In this document: positions 7,976-15,766 of the stretch, one piece after another
Position numbering within the stretch: position 1 is the stretch's first letter
How the letters are laid out: each line of letters opens with the position of its first letter
Assembly (NCBI GenBank): GCA_017990155.1
Contig: JAGNOM010000003.1
Span: 1-26,014 of the forward strand
Source: Propionivibrio sp.
Lineage (GTDB): Bacteria; Pseudomonadota; Gammaproteobacteria; Burkholderiales; Rhodocyclaceae
Length of the DNA stretch: 26,014 nt
Reading direction: 5' to 3'
Made by a program: the position numbers and the translations under genes
The notes under the pieces: generated by a model
The model's input: the letters and a program-made list of their open reading frames with translations, nothing else
Databases searched by the model: none
What the model was told of the DNA's origin: nothing

Positions 7976-9265
7976 ATGTCTTCCAATCACAACAAGGCAC
8001 TGACGCCGGTTGCCGAAAACGATCGCGTCTTTCACTGGCATGAACATGCCTCGCTCTGGTTCAGCCTCGGCGTCGGCCTCCTCGTCATCCAGATCGGCGC
8101 CTATCTCGTGCCGTCGGTCGGCAGCCGGGACGCGCTGATCGCCATCCTGATCGGTTCCATCGTCGGCTCCGGCTTGCTGGCCTGGACGGCCAAGCTTGGT
8201 TGCGACAGTGGTCTGTCGAGCGCCGGGCTGATGGGAGCGACCTTCGGCAGCCACTTTGCGCGCTTCCCGGTGATCCTGAACATCGTGCAGCTGATCGGCT
8301 GGACCACCTTCGAACTCGTCGTCATGCGCGACGGCACCGCCGCGATCGGCAAGCAGTCGTTCGGACTGGCGCTTGACGGGCGGGGCGGTACGTTGATCAC
8401 GACGCTGTTGTGGGGTTCGGTGCTGATCTTCCTGCTTGCGGGGTCGATGACGCAACTCGTCAGAAAGATCGTCAGCCGTTTCGGATTGCCGCTCGTGATT
8501 GTTTCGCTGCTGTGGCTGAGCTGGCAGTTCGGCGCGCAACTCAACAGCCAGGGCCTGGACGCCTTCTGGGCACGAACCGGCGACGGCAGCATGGGGCTCC
8601 TGTCGGCGATGGACTTGGTGATCGCCATGCCCGTCTCGTGGCTGCCGCTGGTCGCCGACTACGCGCGCCACGGCCGCTCGGGACGCGGCGCCCTGGGCGG
8701 AACGTGGCTCGGTTACGCCATCGCCAACATCTGGTGCTACGCCCTCGGCGTCATGGTCGTCAGCGTCGCGCAGCCCGGCGCGGATCTGGTCGGTGCGCTG
8801 CTGCTGGCGCAAGGCGGCCTCATTGCCCTGAGCCTGATCCTGATCGACGAAATCGACAACGCCTACGGCGACGTCTACTCAAGCTCGGTATCGGCGCACA
8901 GCATCAAACCGGCCATTTCCATCCGCCAATGGGGGCTTGGCCTCGCGTTGCTGAGCACGGGACTCGCCCTCTTCCTGCCGATGCACAGTCTCGAACCCTT
9001 CCTGCTCACGCTCAGTTCGGTCTTCGTCCCGCTCTTCGGAGTCATTCTTGGGCGACTCGGCGTCGGCCAGCCCAACTTCGCCCCGGCACAATGCAAGGTG
9101 GACTGGGCTTCCGCCTCGATGTGGCTGGGCGGGATTGCCACCTACCACGCGATCGCCCACTGGGTGCCGCAGTGGGGCGCCGCACTCCCCACTCTGGCGC
9201 TCACCTTCGTGCTGGCTGCCTTCTTCCATCCGGCGCGCCTGAAGGAACGAGCGTTTGCCGGATGA
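7976..9265 (+). CDS. cytX: NCS1-family permease, CytX-like (probable hydroxymethylpyrimidine transporter)
   Basis: A 429-residue inner-membrane transporter with about 12 hydrophobic segments, the usual NCS1 layout. The cytoplasmic N-terminus ends in FHWHEHASLWFSLGVG, then TM1 with GAYLVPSVG. The middle of the protein carries MPVSWLPLVADYARHGRS. The late EIDNAYGDVYSSSVS stretch matches the CytX branch rather than CodB or PucI. CytX proteins are assigned to import of the thiamine precursor hydroxymethylpyrimidine, mostly from their position in thiamine operons. Here no thiamine gene and no TPP riboswitch is adjacent, so the substrate assignment is weaker than the family assignment. AAGGT near 7962 serves as ribosome-binding site. 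It is convergent with amtB. Confidence 0.8.
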   Translation: MSSNHNKALTPVAENDRVFHWHEHASLWFSLGVGLLVIQIGAYLVPSVGSRDALIAILIGSIVGSGLLAWTAKLGCDSGLSSAGLMGATFGSHFARFPVILNIVQLIGWTTFELVVMRDGTAAIGKQSFGLALDGRGGTLITTLLWGSVLIFLLAGSMTQLVRKIVSRFGLPLVIVSLLWLSWQFGAQLNSQGLDAFWARTGDGSMGLLSAMDLVIAMPVSWLPLVADYARHGRSGRGALGGTWLGYAIANIWCYALGVMVVSVAQPGADLVGALLLAQGGLIALSLILIDEIDNAYGDVYSSSVSAHSIKPAISIRQWGLGLALLSTGLALFLPMHSLEPFLLTLSSVFVPLFGVILGRLGVGQPNFAPAQCKVDWASASMWLGGIATYHAIAHWVPQWGAALPTLALTFVLAAFFHPARLKERAFAG

Positions 9266-9360
9266 CGATCAACGGCTTCCGCACTGACCACTGACATCAA
9301 CTCGGGAGTCGTCAGCGTGGCTTCCCGCTGTTGAACGAGCGCGGCTGCTGACCGACCCAG

Positions 9361-10563
9361 TCACCAGTTCGACTCATTCTCCGGCGTCGCGCTGATGCGG
9401 TGAATTGACAGGTCGGCGCCCTCGAATTCTTCCTCACGGTCGAGGCGCAGGCCGAGGGTGGACTTGAGCACGCTGTAGACAAGCGTGCTGCCGACCAACG
9501 CAATGGCGATGGCCATTGCGGTCATCGTCAGTTGCGACATGAACGCCACGCCGCCCGCCCCGCCCAGCGCCTGCTGGCCGAAGATGCCGGCGGCGATGCC
9601 GCCCCAGGCGCCGCACAGGCCGTGCAGCGGCCAGACGCCGAGCACGTCGTCGATCTTCCAGCGGTTTTGCGTGAGGGTGAACATGACGACGAACAGCGCC
9701 CCGGCGACACCGCCGACGACGAGCGCGCCGATCGGGTGCATCAGGTCCGAACCCGCGCACACGGCGACCAGCCCGGCGAGCGGGCCGTTATGCACGAAGC
9801 CGGGGTCATTCTTGCCCAGCATGGTGGCAACCAGCGTACCGCCGACCATCGCCATCAGCGAATTGATCGCGACGAGGCCGGAAATCTTGTCGAGCGTCTG
9901 CGCGCTCATGACGTTGAAGCCGAACCAGCCGACGGTGAGAATCCACGCGCCGAGCGCGAGGAATGGGATCGATGACGGCGGGTGCGCCGAAATGCGCCCT
10001 TCCTTCGTGTAGCGCCCGTAGCGCGCGCCGAGCAGCAGCACGGCCGGCAGCGCGATCCAGCCGCCCATCGCATGCACGACGACGGAGCCGGCGAAGTCGT
10101 GGAATTCCGCACCGAACGCCGACTTCAGCCACGCCTGGATGCCGAACGCCTGGTTCCACGCAATGCCCTCGAAGAAGGGATAGATGAAGCCGACGATGAC
10201 GAAAGTGGCGATCAGCTGCGGGTTGAAACGCGCGCGCTCGGCGACACCGCCCGATATGATCGCCGGGATCGCCGCCGCGAAGGTCAGCAGAAAGAAGAAG
10301 CGCGTCAGCTCGAAGCCGTTCTTCGCCATCAGCACGTCCGCGCCGGAGAAGAAATTAACGCCGTAGGCGACCGAAAAACCGATGAAGAAGTACGCGATCG
10401 TCGACACCGAGAAATCGACGAGGATCTTGACCAGTGCATTCACCTGGTTCTTCTTGCGCACCGTTCCGAGTTCCAGAAATGCAAAACCCGAGTGCATCGC
10501 CAGCACCATGATGCCGCCGAGCAGGATGAAAAGAACGTCACTCCCTGATTGCAATGCTTCCAT
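9361..10563 (-). CDS. amtB: Ammonium transporter AmtB
   Basis: A 400-residue trimeric inner-membrane ammonium channel with 11 predicted segments. The twin pore histidines are H164 (in AGSVVVHAMGGW) and H314 (in WPLHGLCGAWGG), 150 residues apart as in E. coli AmtB. The conserved D156 lies eight residues before the first. The cytoplasmic tail LGLRLDREEEFEGADLSIH is the GlnK-interacting type. I place the start at 10563, not at the more upstream ATG (10602), because AAAGGGGGG lies directly before it and the sigma-54 promoter at 10593-10610 would start transcription downstream of 10602. No cleavable signal peptide is evident. glnK is not adjacent, unlike in many genomes. Confidence 0.95.
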   Translation of the reverse strand: MEALQSGSDVLFILLGGIMVLAMHSGFAFLELGTVRKKNQVNALVKILVDFSVSTIAYFFIGFSVAYGVNFFSGADVLMAKNGFELTRFFFLLTFAAAIPAIISGGVAERARFNPQLIATFVIVGFIYPFFEGIAWNQAFGIQAWLKSAFGAEFHDFAGSVVVHAMGGWIALPAVLLLGARYGRYTKEGRISAHPPSSIPFLALGAWILTVGWFGFNVMSAQTLDKISGLVAINSLMAMVGGTLVATMLGKNDPGFVHNGPLAGLVAVCAGSDLMHPIGALVVGGVAGALFVVMFTLTQNRWKIDDVLGVWPLHGLCGAWGGIAAGIFGQQALGGAGGVAFMSQLTMTAMAIAIALVGSTLVYSVLKSTLGLRLDREEEFEGADLSIHRISATPENESNW

Positions 10564-10592
10564 ACGCCCCCCTTTGAAGAATCGGGGGATGT

Positions 10593-10610
10593 AAGCAAGC
10601 AATATTCCAG
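10593..10610 (-). promoter_or_regulatory. Sigma-54 (-24/-12) promoter of amtB
   Basis: Read on the minus strand the sequence is CTGGAATATTGCTTGCTT. The TGG and TTGCT elements have the exact spacing of the sigma-54 consensus (first G of GG to G of GC, 12 bases). Transcription would begin near 10584, giving a leader of about 20 bases that contains the Shine-Dalgarno. Further upstream (about 10685-10705, plus strand) two GCACCAT copies lie 11 bp apart; they contain NtrC-like GCAC half-sites but do not form the classical palindrome. Nitrogen-limitation control through NtrC is the natural inference. Confidence 0.72.
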
Positions 10611-10752
10611 ATGTCTGTCTTGTTTATTTTCAGTGAGTTACGACAAACCAAGCACCAGACACGATCCAAAACCGTGCATCGCGCACCATTCGAGCACCAT
10701 CTCGGGGAGGCGCCGCACAACCAAGCCCGAAATCATCGTTTTGGTGCAGACA

Positions 10753-10938
10753 TCAAGCTGCCTGTTTCAGCGGCGAACTGTCGTGCTTGCTAACGCGCAG
10801 GACTTCAATACCGACGACGTTACCCGCGTCGTCGTAATCGAGAACGATGCCGGGCTTGATCTGCTCGGACTCGATGATCGACTGGTCGCTGAGACGAACG
10901 TAAAGCGCATCAGCCGTGGGGTCGTATTCGATTTTCAC
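10753..10938 (-). CDS. DUF2283 small protein (probable antitoxin partner)
   Basis: A 61-residue protein of the DUF2283 family, recognised by KIEYDPTADALYVRLSD and the following DYDDAGNVVGIEVLRVS. The GTG start at 10938 follows AAAGGAAAA and overlaps the stop of the upstream DUF4258 gene as GTGA, indicating translational coupling. A frame open to 11025 would add 29 unrelated residues and is rejected. The family is small and often found beside DUF4258 or other RelE-like proteins; an antitoxin role is inferred from that arrangement, not shown. It is the last gene of the restriction-modification operon. Base composition is lower in GC than in the flanking core genes. Confidence 0.8.
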   Translation of the reverse strand: MKIEYDPTADALYVRLSDQSIIESEQIKPGIVLDYDDAGNVVGIEVLRVSKHDSSPLKQAA

Positions 10939-11186
10939 AGTTTTCCTTTCATTCCTCGGTCGAAAAATGCCGTAACGACATTCGAAGGTTGTTTGGTGCG
11001 ATTGTAGATCACGCGCAGGACGCACCCACCGAACTCGGGAATCACTCGCAGCGCGTGAGTCAGTGTTGGATCATCCGGATCGCTTTCGGTTGCAGTCGGA
11101 GCCGACAGGGTTAGCGCAATCCACTCGGCACGGATGTTCCGTTCCCGAGTGGTCGTTTCGGCATGGGCACTGAGTGTGTATTCCAT
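10935..11186 (-). CDS. DUF4258 small protein (possible RelE-like toxin)
   Basis: An 83-residue protein of the DUF4258 family: MEYTLSAHAETTTRERNI, then WIALTLSAP, and a C-terminal half with FGGCVLRVIYNRTK and VVTAFFDRG. The HA...RERNI and VVTAFFDR elements are typical of the family, which is commonly predicted as a toxin component. It begins 26 bases after the restriction-modification stop and overlaps the DUF2283 start by four bases, so the three genes form one minus-strand transcription unit. No clear Shine-Dalgarno precedes the ATG. Toxicity is an inference from size, family and pairing. Confidence 0.8.
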   Translation of the reverse strand: MEYTLSAHAETTTRERNIRAEWIALTLSAPTATESDPDDPTLTHALRVIPEFGGCVLRVIYNRTKQPSNVVTAFFDRGMKGKL

Positions 11187-11212
11187 ACATGGATTCTATG
11201 AGGTTTAGCACG

Positions 11213-14041
11213 TCAAGAGACTGACCGTTCCAGATTCAACGCTAGCAGGCGGCGGAGGATTTCTTCGTCGGGGGTTTCGGGGGTGTAGTCGGTCCAGCCG
11301 TAGGCGGCGGCGACGGCTTGGTCGAGTTCCTTGTGCGCGAGGTCGAGCCAGGCCGGGCGCTGGTTGTAGAGGTTGGTCAGCGTACGCTTCTTGAGGTCCG
11401 CCTCATGGCCGGGCTTGGCGACGGGGCGCTTGGGGAAGCCGGCCTTCTCCTCTTCCGGCGTGATCACCCAATCGACCCACTCGGGCGGATTGAGCCAGTT
11501 CTCGCGCAGCTCGTTCAGGCGGTGGGCGGCAGCGGCGATGTTTTCGGCGACGATCTGCTCGGCCAGACACGGCGGCGAGGCCTGACAGGCGAGCGGCGCG
11601 GTATCGCGCGGCGTGAGGCCGGGTGGGAAGGGGAAGGTTTCGAAGCAGGATCTTCCGTTGTAGGTTGGATCGTTACCTACGCCGTGCATTGATGCGGTAG
11701 CCAGTGACCAAACTTCGTGCAATCTGCTGGAGAGAATGCCAAATGTCGTTTCGTCATCTCTCGCGATTACACAGAGTCGCGTATCTGGGAGGCATTGAAT
11801 ATCTTGCCAGACGAAGAAACGATGCTTTGCGACCCGAACGGTGACCATAAACCGCTTAAGGCCAGCAAGTGCCACACGCATTTCAGGGCGAGGACGCTCA
11901 TGTAGCCACCACCTTTTATCGCTGCGTTTTCCTTTTACATGCAATGAAACGTGCTGGAATGGCACCTCAAAGAGACTCGAATCAGCCTCTGACCGCGACG
12001 TCCCGAAGTCGATAATCCACGTGTCAGATGGTCGCTTCGCGATGTCTTGCCCGTTCGCCCAAGGTTTGACGACAAGGCTGTTTGGTTTTCCGTTTGGGTT
12101 CGGCTCGCCGAGCCAGTCTCGGGCCACAGCTCCGGGAATATCGAAGTCGCCGTATTTCTTTGTGCCTTCAAAACTGGTGTTGCCGTTTTCGCTGAGTTGC
12201 TGCGCTTGCGTGAGATTCAAACCTTCGCCGGCCGTCAAATCGGCATGAATTGACTGCACTTGGTTGCCATCGAGCCGACCGCTCCGGCTATCCTGGAAAA
12301 TCGGTCCGAATCCGATGAGAGATACCCGAACGGCCGCACCGTCATTGATCCACGCTTCGTCACTCCACGCCTCAAAGATGCGCGTCTCGGCGACGATCGC
12401 TTCCAGCACCTTGCGGTTTGAACCCGCCCGGATCGCCTGCGTGGCGACAAGACCCGCTGCTTTCAACTGACCGGCCGCGACTTGTTTGCGCGACTTGTGA
12501 AACCAGTAGCAAACGAGATCGGCGCCGCCGGGAACGTATTGGTCGTAGACGCTATTCAACGCCTCGAAATACTCGCGCCCCAGTTCACCGCTCTTGCGAC
12601 TCCCACCCAGAAACGGCGGGTTGCCGACAACAACATCGGCCGCGGGCCACTTCGCTTCGCTCCCGTCCGGACTCAGCAGCGCATCACGGTGTTCGATGCC
12701 GTCGAGCGGTTTGAGGATGGGGTTGATGGCGTGCGGGTAGCCATTCTGGCGGCACCATTGGATATCGCCGATCCAGACGGTGACGCGGGCGAGTTCGGCG
12801 GCGAATTCGTTGATTTCGAGGCCAAGGATGTTGTGCGGGCCGGTTTCCATGTTCATCGGCGCTTGTAGGCCGAGTTCGAGGGCGTCGACGTGGGCGCGCT
12901 TTTCGATGTCGCGCAGGGCTTTGAGTGCGAGGTAGAGGAAGTTTCCCGACCCGCATGCGGGATCGAGCACACGGAAGTGGTTGAGGCGGAGCAGGAAGCC
13001 CTGATAGGTGGCCTTGGCTTTCTTGGGCTTGGCGACAATCTCAGCCTTGGCCTTTTCCCATTCGGCGGCGAGCGGTTCGCGCACGAGCGGGTCGATCAGC
13101 TTGGCGATGGTGCCGGTGTCGGTGTAGTGCGCACCGAGCGGGGCGCGGGCGGCGGGGTCGAGGCCGCGCTCGAAGAGGGTGCCGAAGATGGTGGGGTCGA
13201 TGGCGCGCCAGTCCATGTCCGACGCGGCGCGATGCAGGGCCTTGAGATCGTCGGCAGTGAGCGGCGGGATGTCGATGGTCTTGAAGAGGCCGCCGTTGAA
13301 CCAGGAGATATCGTAGTCGCCGTATTCGCCGCCGCGCTTTTGCATGGCAGTGAAGAGCTTTTCGATGCGCCGCGCGGCCTTGTCGGCGTCGGCGCCGGCG
13401 TTGGCGAGCAGGTTGGTGAAGACGCCAACCGGGAGCAGTTGTTCGTCTTCGGCAAACATGCAGAAGAGACACTGGACGAGGAAGTGGGCGACGCGGTCGC
13501 CGCAGTTTTCATCTATCGCGCCGCGCTGGCGCATGGCGGCGGCGAGCTGGGCGAACTGTCCGGCGGCTTCGGCGGTGATGGCGGCAGTGGATTTCTCGGG
13601 GCGCAGCTTTTCGGGGTCGGTGAACACCCATTTGAGCAGCTGGCGCTTTTCGGGCTCGACGAGTTCGTCGATGCGGATTTCGCGCGGTTCGTCCGGATAG
13701 CCGGTGAAGGCGGCGTGGATGACGATGCGCTCGCGGTCGCAGACGACGAGCAGCGGCGGGTTGTCGAGCTGCAAGGCGTAGTCGGTGAGCTGCTTGAGCG
13801 CGGCGTTGAGGTCGCGACCCGGCTTCTTGTTCTCCCAGCCAAAGTGGTTGCGCTTCCAGACATCTGCCCAACCATCACCGCCACCGGCTTTCCGCGCGCC
13901 GCGCTCGAAGCAGTAGTTGTCCGGGTCGCGCGGCTTGTCAACTCCGAGCAGTTCGCAGAGGTCGTCAAAGTGGCCCTGCGCGCCGGCGCGTTCGGTGAGG
14001 GCGTTGTTCTTCCAGGTGGCTATGAACTGTTCGGGCGTCAT
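11213..14041 (-). CDS. Single-chain restriction-modification enzyme, MmeI-type (Type IIL)
   Basis: A 942-residue fusion of nuclease, adenine-N6 methyltransferase and target-recognition domains, close to the roughly 920 residues of MmeI. The nuclease signature is D60 followed by E70-x-K72, with the MmeI spacing. A helical spacer covers about 150-340. SAM motif I is LDPACGSGNF (359-368) and the catalytic motif IV is NPPF (474-477). Residues about 590-800 form the target-recognition domain, followed by the family-typical ETFPFPPGL and a C-terminal helical domain. Such enzymes methylate one strand of an asymmetric site and cut about 20 bases away. The recognition site cannot be read from the sequence. 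The target-recognition section is visibly lower in GC than the rest. The gene heads an operon with DUF4258 and DUF2283. Confidence 0.92.
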   Translation of the reverse strand: MTPEQFIATWKNNALTERAGAQGHFDDLCELLGVDKPRDPDNYCFERGARKAGGGDGWADVWKRNHFGWENKKPGRDLNAALKQLTDYALQLDNPPLLVVCDRERIVIHAAFTGYPDEPREIRIDELVEPEKRQLLKWVFTDPEKLRPEKSTAAITAEAAGQFAQLAAAMRQRGAIDENCGDRVAHFLVQCLFCMFAEDEQLLPVGVFTNLLANAGADADKAARRIEKLFTAMQKRGGEYGDYDISWFNGGLFKTIDIPPLTADDLKALHRAASDMDWRAIDPTIFGTLFERGLDPAARAPLGAHYTDTGTIAKLIDPLVREPLAAEWEKAKAEIVAKPKKAKATYQGFLLRLNHFRVLDPACGSGNFLYLALKALRDIEKRAHVDALELGLQAPMNMETGPHNILGLEINEFAAELARVTVWIGDIQWCRQNGYPHAINPILKPLDGIEHRDALLSPDGSEAKWPAADVVVGNPPFLGGSRKSGELGREYFEALNSVYDQYVPGGADLVCYWFHKSRKQVAAGQLKAAGLVATQAIRAGSNRKVLEAIVAETRIFEAWSDEAWINDGAAVRVSLIGFGPIFQDSRSGRLDGNQVQSIHADLTAGEGLNLTQAQQLSENGNTSFEGTKKYGDFDIPGAVARDWLGEPNPNGKPNSLVVKPWANGQDIAKRPSDTWIIDFGTSRSEADSSLFEVPFQHVSLHVKGKRSDKRWWLHERPRPEMRVALAGLKRFMVTVRVAKHRFFVWQDIQCLPDTRLCVIARDDETTFGILSSRLHEVWSLATASMHGVGNDPTYNGRSCFETFPFPPGLTPRDTAPLACQASPPCLAEQIVAENIAAAAHRLNELRENWLNPPEWVDWVITPEEEKAGFPKRPVAKPGHEADLKKRTLTNLYNQRPAWLDLAHKELDQAVAAAYGWTDYTPETPDEEILRRLLALNLERSVS

Positions 14042-14105
14042 GGTTGGCGGATCTTCTTGTTCTGATTGGAATATCGGATTGGCAGACGATTATTGGCCAG
14101 CACAT

Positions 14106-14131
14106 GGGGTTAGGACAAGGGGTTAGGACAA
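14106..14131. repeat. Tandem 13-bp duplication
   Basis: GGGGTTAGGACAA occurs twice without a gap (14106-14118 and 14119-14131). It lies 65 bp upstream of the restriction-modification start. It could be a remnant of an interspersed element or a slippage product; no coding capacity surrounds it. Confidence 0.75.
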
Positions 14132-14274
14132 GCACCGGCATCGAGCTATCGATCGTCCCCGCGCCGTCGCAAACAAGTGAAGTTGATTCATGACGATTGA
14201 CGCCTCGCTTTTCATGCTGATTGGCACCGGTTGTTCGCACAAGGAAAAGGTGTCACGGGCGCTAAATACACGGA

Positions 14275-14305
14275 TGTAGGAGCGCAGCTCGCTGCGCGAA
14301 AACGG
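14275..14305. repeat. REP-like palindromic element
   Basis: The sequence begins TGTAGGAGC, continues into a perfect 7-bp hairpin GCGCAGC/GCTGCGC (14282-14288 and 14291-14297) and ends GAAAACGGCG. The head and hairpin layout resembles the REP elements of pseudomonads (TGTAGGAGCGAGCTTGCTCGCG type). No REP-associated transposase gene is in the window. Whether it is repeated elsewhere in the genome cannot be seen here. Confidence 0.6.
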
Positions 14306-14332
14306 CGTCTCTGCTTGCGGACCCGCCCATTC

Positions 14333-14349
14333 GCCCGGTAGAACCGGGC
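14333..14349. other. Short GC-rich hairpin
   Basis: GCCCGGT and ACCGGGC are separated by three bases (AGA). No T-run follows on either strand, so it is not a standard terminator. It may be part of the same intergenic repeat family as the REP-like element 30 bp to its left. Confidence 0.35.
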
Positions 14350-14446
14350 TCGTACAAAAGATCACGTCGACAAGCTGCCCCTCAAACGGAAAACAATCGG
14401 TTCGGGCAACGTCGTACCGGATTGTTTGAACGCATCGAACTTTCCT

Positions 14447-14475
14447 TTGCACACAACGCAAAACCTCGCTAAAAT
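14447..14475 (+). promoter_or_regulatory. Sigma-70 promoter of tRNA-Leu
   Basis: TTGCAC (14447-14452) and TAAAAT (14470-14475) are separated by exactly 17 bp. The -10 is followed by a GC-rich CGCGCCCC discriminator, the type associated with growth-rate and stringent control of stable RNA genes. The tRNA begins 55 bases after the -10. Confidence 0.7.
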
Positions 14476-14530
14476 CGCGCCCCTCAAATGCAGGATCGGC
14501 TAGATGTAACGGCCCGGTCAGTTTGAAACC

Positions 14531-14615
14531 GCCGACGTGGTGAAATTGGTAGACACGCTATCTTGAGGGGGTAGTGACTTCGGTCGTATGAGTTCGAGTC
14601 TCATCGTCGGCACCA
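14531..14615 (+). tRNA. leuT (GAG): tRNA-Leu (anticodon GAG)
   Basis: The acceptor arms GCCGACG (14531-14537) and CGTCGGC (14605-14611) pair perfectly, followed by the discriminator A and an encoded CCA. The anticodon stem CTATC/GGTAG encloses the loop TTGAGGG with anticodon GAG at 14565-14567. A long variable arm (class II) and a GTTCGAGTC T-arm support leucine identity. The tRNA reads CUC/CUU leucine codons. The mobile-looking block lies on its 5' side, so the 3' end shows no sign of having served as an integration site. Confidence 0.95.
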
Positions 14616-14619
14616 TCAT

Positions 14620-14645
14620 CGTCGCTTGACTGCGACGTCGCTTTT
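14620..14645 (+). terminator. Probable terminator after tRNA-Leu
   Basis: A 6-bp GC-rich stem CGTCGC/GCGACG (14620-14625, 14632-14637) with a six-base loop starts five bases after the CCA. It is followed by TCGCTTTT. The T-run is short, so strength is uncertain. Confidence 0.5.
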
Positions 14646-14744
14646 CCAGGCACTTTCCCGTATTCCCCTGCACGACTTTGTCGGTACGATAGTGGCCGAG
14701 GCGTTTGTGTGCGCTCGCCCTTGACACCGCACGAGGAAATCCGG

Positions 14745-15572
14745 ATGAACGACCGCTGGGAAGTCTTTGTTCTTGAGTACGCCAACTCGCACGAGCCTTG
14801 GGTCGGGCTGGTGAGCGGGATGTATAACGAGGGGATGGTCGATCTACCGTTCTCGTTTGCGCTGGCGCGCCAGGGCGACAGGCGTGTCCTGATCGACTCG
14901 GGTTTCATGCAGCAAGGCGATGCGGCGGAGTTTCCGCTCAAATTTGGCGTCTCGCGTTGGATTTCGCCGCTACGCATGCTGGCCGAACTGGATGTTGCGC
15001 CGCAGGCGGTCAGCGACATCGTCATCACCCACGCGCATTTCGACCACATGGGTTCGATCGGCGAGTTTCCCAAGGCGCAAATTCACATCCAGAAGAGCGA
15101 ACTGCTGTCATGCTATGAGGCGCTGGCGCTGCCCCGGCACTTTGCGCACCTCTCGGCGATTGTCGATCCGGAGAACATGCGCATGGCGCTTGAGGCTTCT
15201 ATCGAACATCGCGTGAATCTGATCGACGGCGACCGGGACAACGTGCTACCGGGAATCCACGTCCGGCTCGGGCCGGGGCATACGCCGGGACACCAGTTCG
15301 TGATTGTTGAAACGGCGCGAGGAAAACGGGTCATCAGCGGCGATTGCCTCTACACCACAAGGCAGCTAACCGGCCACACGCAGGACGGCGTCTATGCGCC
15401 GCTCAACAACGCGACCGGCAGCGCCTGGGAACAGTTGCGAACACTCGACCGGGTCAACGCGGAAATCGGCGGCGATCTCGACAAATTGATCGTGATGCAC
15501 GACGTCGATCGGTGGAAGGACTTGCCGCTGGTGGCGGAAGTCGAGGGATTCCGGATCGTCAAGGCGGCTTGA
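14745..15572 (+). CDS. N-acyl-homoserine-lactonase-like metallo-beta-lactamase-fold hydrolase
   Basis: A 275-residue cytoplasmic hydrolase. The zinc motif HAHFDH is at residues 96-101. Later ligands are GHTPGH, the aspartate in VISGDCLY and a C-terminal histidine in IVMHDVDRW. Spacing and the N-terminal DLPFSFALARQGDRRVLIDSGF stretch place it in the AHL-lactonase-like branch (AttM/AiiA relatives). That branch also contains enzymes acting on other lactones and esters, so quorum quenching is possible but not established. The ATG at 14745 is preceded by GAGGAAA at ideal spacing; a start at 14709 would add 12 residues without a ribosome-binding site. It lies 130 bp after tRNA-Leu and is convergent with the chemotaxis receptor; the 194-bp gap after it shows no clear terminator. 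Confidence 0.87.
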   Translation: MNDRWEVFVLEYANSHEPWVGLVSGMYNEGMVDLPFSFALARQGDRRVLIDSGFMQQGDAAEFPLKFGVSRWISPLRMLAELDVAPQAVSDIVITHAHFDHMGSIGEFPKAQIHIQKSELLSCYEALALPRHFAHLSAIVDPENMRMALEASIEHRVNLIDGDRDNVLPGIHVRLGPGHTPGHQFVIVETARGKRVISGDCLYTTRQLTGHTQDGVYAPLNNATGSAWEQLRTLDRVNAEIGGDLDKLIVMHDVDRWKDLPLVAEVEGFRIVKAA

Positions 15573-15766
15573 GACACCCGAACCGCGCCAGCAGCCCGCA
15601 GAAACTGCGCTGCATTTGCTGGGTACACGCCCACCGCTATTGGAGAATCGGTCTTCCGTCGCCTTTGCGAGTGTCAATCGGTTTAGCTCGTCGCGTAGAC
15701 TGCACCCAGCCGCCTCGGTTTTCCCCAACGCGCCGCGCACCAGCCATTCCCCGCACCGAGAAAGAA

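Larger units (their letters stand above)
14042..14446. other. Intergenic region between the restriction-modification gene and the tRNA promoter
   Basis: About 400 bases with no convincing gene. Short antisense-type frames (for example 14123-14461 on the minus strand) have no recognisable motif. The stretch contains a 13-bp tandem duplication, a REP-like hairpin and a second hairpin, listed separately. The upstream promoter of the restriction-modification operon should lie in the left part, but I see no convincing -10/-35 pair there. Confidence 0.6.

Noticed and set aside
12890..14065. 391-codon plus-strand frame antisense to the restriction-modification gene
   Set aside because: The minus strand carries intact nuclease, SAM and NPPF motifs; the plus-strand product is low-complexity Gly, Val and Glu rich and matches nothing.
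14106..14131. Start of a CRISPR array
   Set aside because: Only two 13-bp units, directly abutting with no spacer, and no cas genes.
14531..14645. tRNA-Leu as an integration site for the restriction block
   Set aside because: The block lies on the 5' side of the tRNA, there is no integrase gene, and I found no duplicate of the tRNA 3' end in the window.
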